Assembly: GCF_037975245.1 (NCBI RefSeq)
Contig: NC_092576.1
Span: 44,385,111 to 44,449,110 of the forward strand
Length of the DNA stretch: 64,000 bases
Source: Apostichopus japonicus
Lineage: Eukaryota > Echinodermata > Holothuroidea > Aspidochirotida > Stichopodidae
Reading direction: 5' to 3'
How positions within the stretch are numbered: position 1 is the first letter of the stretch; every line of letters begins with the position of its first letter. The notes beneath the pieces are model-generated. The model worked only from the letters and a program-made list of their open reading frames with translations, did no database searches and had not been told where the DNA came from. Shown here one piece after another: positions 62,735 through 64,000 of the stretch. The position numbers and the translations under genes are program-made.

Positions 62735-64000
62735 ACACACATGCAAACAGATGCACTACAGGGGCACCTCCAGGAATTACTCATACCTATCAGCTCTAAT
62801 GGACACACATGCAAACAAAGGCACTACAGGGGCACCTCTAGGCATTACTCATACCTGTCAGCTCTAATGGACACACATACAAATATAGGCACTACAGGGG
62901 CACCTATAGGCATTACTCATACCTATCAGCTCTAATGGACACACATGCGAGCTGAGGCGCTACAGGGGCACCTCTAGGCATTACTCATACCTGTCAGCTC
63001 TAATGGACAAACATGCAAATATAGGCACTACCGGGGCACCTCTAGGCATTACTCATACATGTCAGCTCTAATGGACACAAATGCAAAAAGAGGCACTACA
63101 GGGGCACCTTTAGGCATTACTCATACCTGTCAGCTCTAATGGACACACATGCAAACAGAGGCATTACAGGGGCACCTATAGGCATTACTCATACCTATCA
63201 GCTCTAATGGACACAAATGCAAAAAGAGGCACTACAGGGGCACCTTTAGGCATTACTCATACCTGTCAGCTCTAATGGACAAACATGCAAACAGAGGCAC
63301 TACAGGGGTTCCTCTAGGCAATACTCATACATGTCAGCTCTAATGGACACACATGCGAGCATAGGCACTACAGGGGCACCTCTAGGCATTACTCATACCT
63401 GTCAGCTCTAATGGACACACATGCACATAGAGGCACTACCTGGACACCTCTAGGCATTACTCATACATGTAAGCTCTAATGGACACACATGCAAACAGAG
63501 GCACTACAGGGGCACCTCTAGGCATTACTCATACCTGTCAGCTCTCATGGACACACATGCAAACAGAGACACTACAGGGCACCTCTAGGCATTACTCATA
63601 CATGTCAGCTCTAATGGACACACATGCACATAGAGGCACTACCGGGGCACCTCTAGGCATTACTCATACATGTCAGCTCTAATGGACACACATGCGAACA
63701 GAGGCACTACATGGGCACCTCTAGGCATTACTCATACCTGTCAGCTCTCATGGACACACATGCAAACAGAGACACTACAGGGCACCTCTAGGCATTACTC
63801 ATACATGTCAGCTCTAAAGGACACACATGCACATAGAGGCACTACCGGGGCACCTCTAGGCATTACTCATACATGTCAGCTCTAATGGACACACATGCGA
63901 ACAGAGGCACTACATGGGCACCTCTAGGCATTACTCATACCTGTCAGCTCTAATGGACACACATGCAAATAGAGGCACTACAGGGGCACCTCTAGGCATT
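62735..64000 (+). repeat. 68-bp minisatellite, ~18.6 copies, cut by window end
   Basis: The unit contains ATGGACACACATGCAAACAG, AGGCACTACAGGGGCACCTC, TAGGCATTACTCATACCTGT and CAGCTCTA. The 68-bp period is measured at 62,799 and 62,867. It is not a multiple of three, so frames through it change register. A ~200-bp higher-order pattern (CTCATGGACAC..ACAGAGACAC..CAGGGCACC) repeats at 63,545 and 63,748. Confidence 0.97.

Noticed and set aside
62735-64000. CRISPR-like direct repeat array
   Set aside because: The whole 68-bp unit is conserved with no unique spacers, and the context is animal DNA; it is a minisatellite.

Overview
This is a eukaryotic, almost certainly animal, genomic window: AT-rich and dominated by introns, DNA-transposon remnants, minisatellites and microsatellites. 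It has no bacterial-style gene packing. The many short open reading frames are mostly chance frames in repeats. A death-domain immune-type gene built from duplicated exons, together with many CAG...CTG-ended elements, suits a marine invertebrate deuterostome such as an echinoderm. That placement is inference; no marker gene here fixes the species.

The main gene lies on the minus strand from 49,103 down to at least 21,591. I assembled 14 exons by hand. Every one has AG/GT borders, and all junction phases agree, giving 574 codons without a stop. The order is a start exon (MATNFKHVV...), a death-domain exon, a short linker exon, and then a module of four exon types (A about 56-89 nt, B 120 nt, S 203-209 nt, L 77 nt) repeated roughly three times. 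Intron phases repeat as 0-0-2-1. The L exons carry leucine-rich-repeat-like signatures (LTDCLLPSSI, LDNCKLPSSI, FIDCLLPLSL). There is no room for a NACHT ATPase between the death domain and the repeats, so the product looks like a death-domain adaptor or receptor lacking NACHT. The 3' end is not found.

Layout. 0-6.4 kb: a truncated hAT-like end, a tandem array with nuclear-receptor-like DR1 sites, and a ~145-bp tandem array carrying a tRNA-derived SINE. 6.5-11.3 kb: a probable non-autonomous element with TTAGTC-rich ends and a 1.5-kb giant palindrome. 11.7-13 kb: a small element and an ACGT palindrome array. 15-16.4 kb: a 19-bp minisatellite. 19.5-21.2 kb: degenerate tandem repeats. 21.6-49.1 kb: the death-domain gene, whose introns hold LINE remnants, a 341-bp duplication and, at 39.8-43.3 kb, a three-layer nested DNA transposon. 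49.5-50.8 kb: a trinucleotide array. 51.2-51.8 kb: a ~189-bp triplication. 55 kb: a LINE remnant. 56.9-58 kb: tandem repeats and (TA)n. 59.9-62.0 kb: a second, inverted copy of the nested transposon. 62.7-64 kb: a 68-bp minisatellite running off the window.
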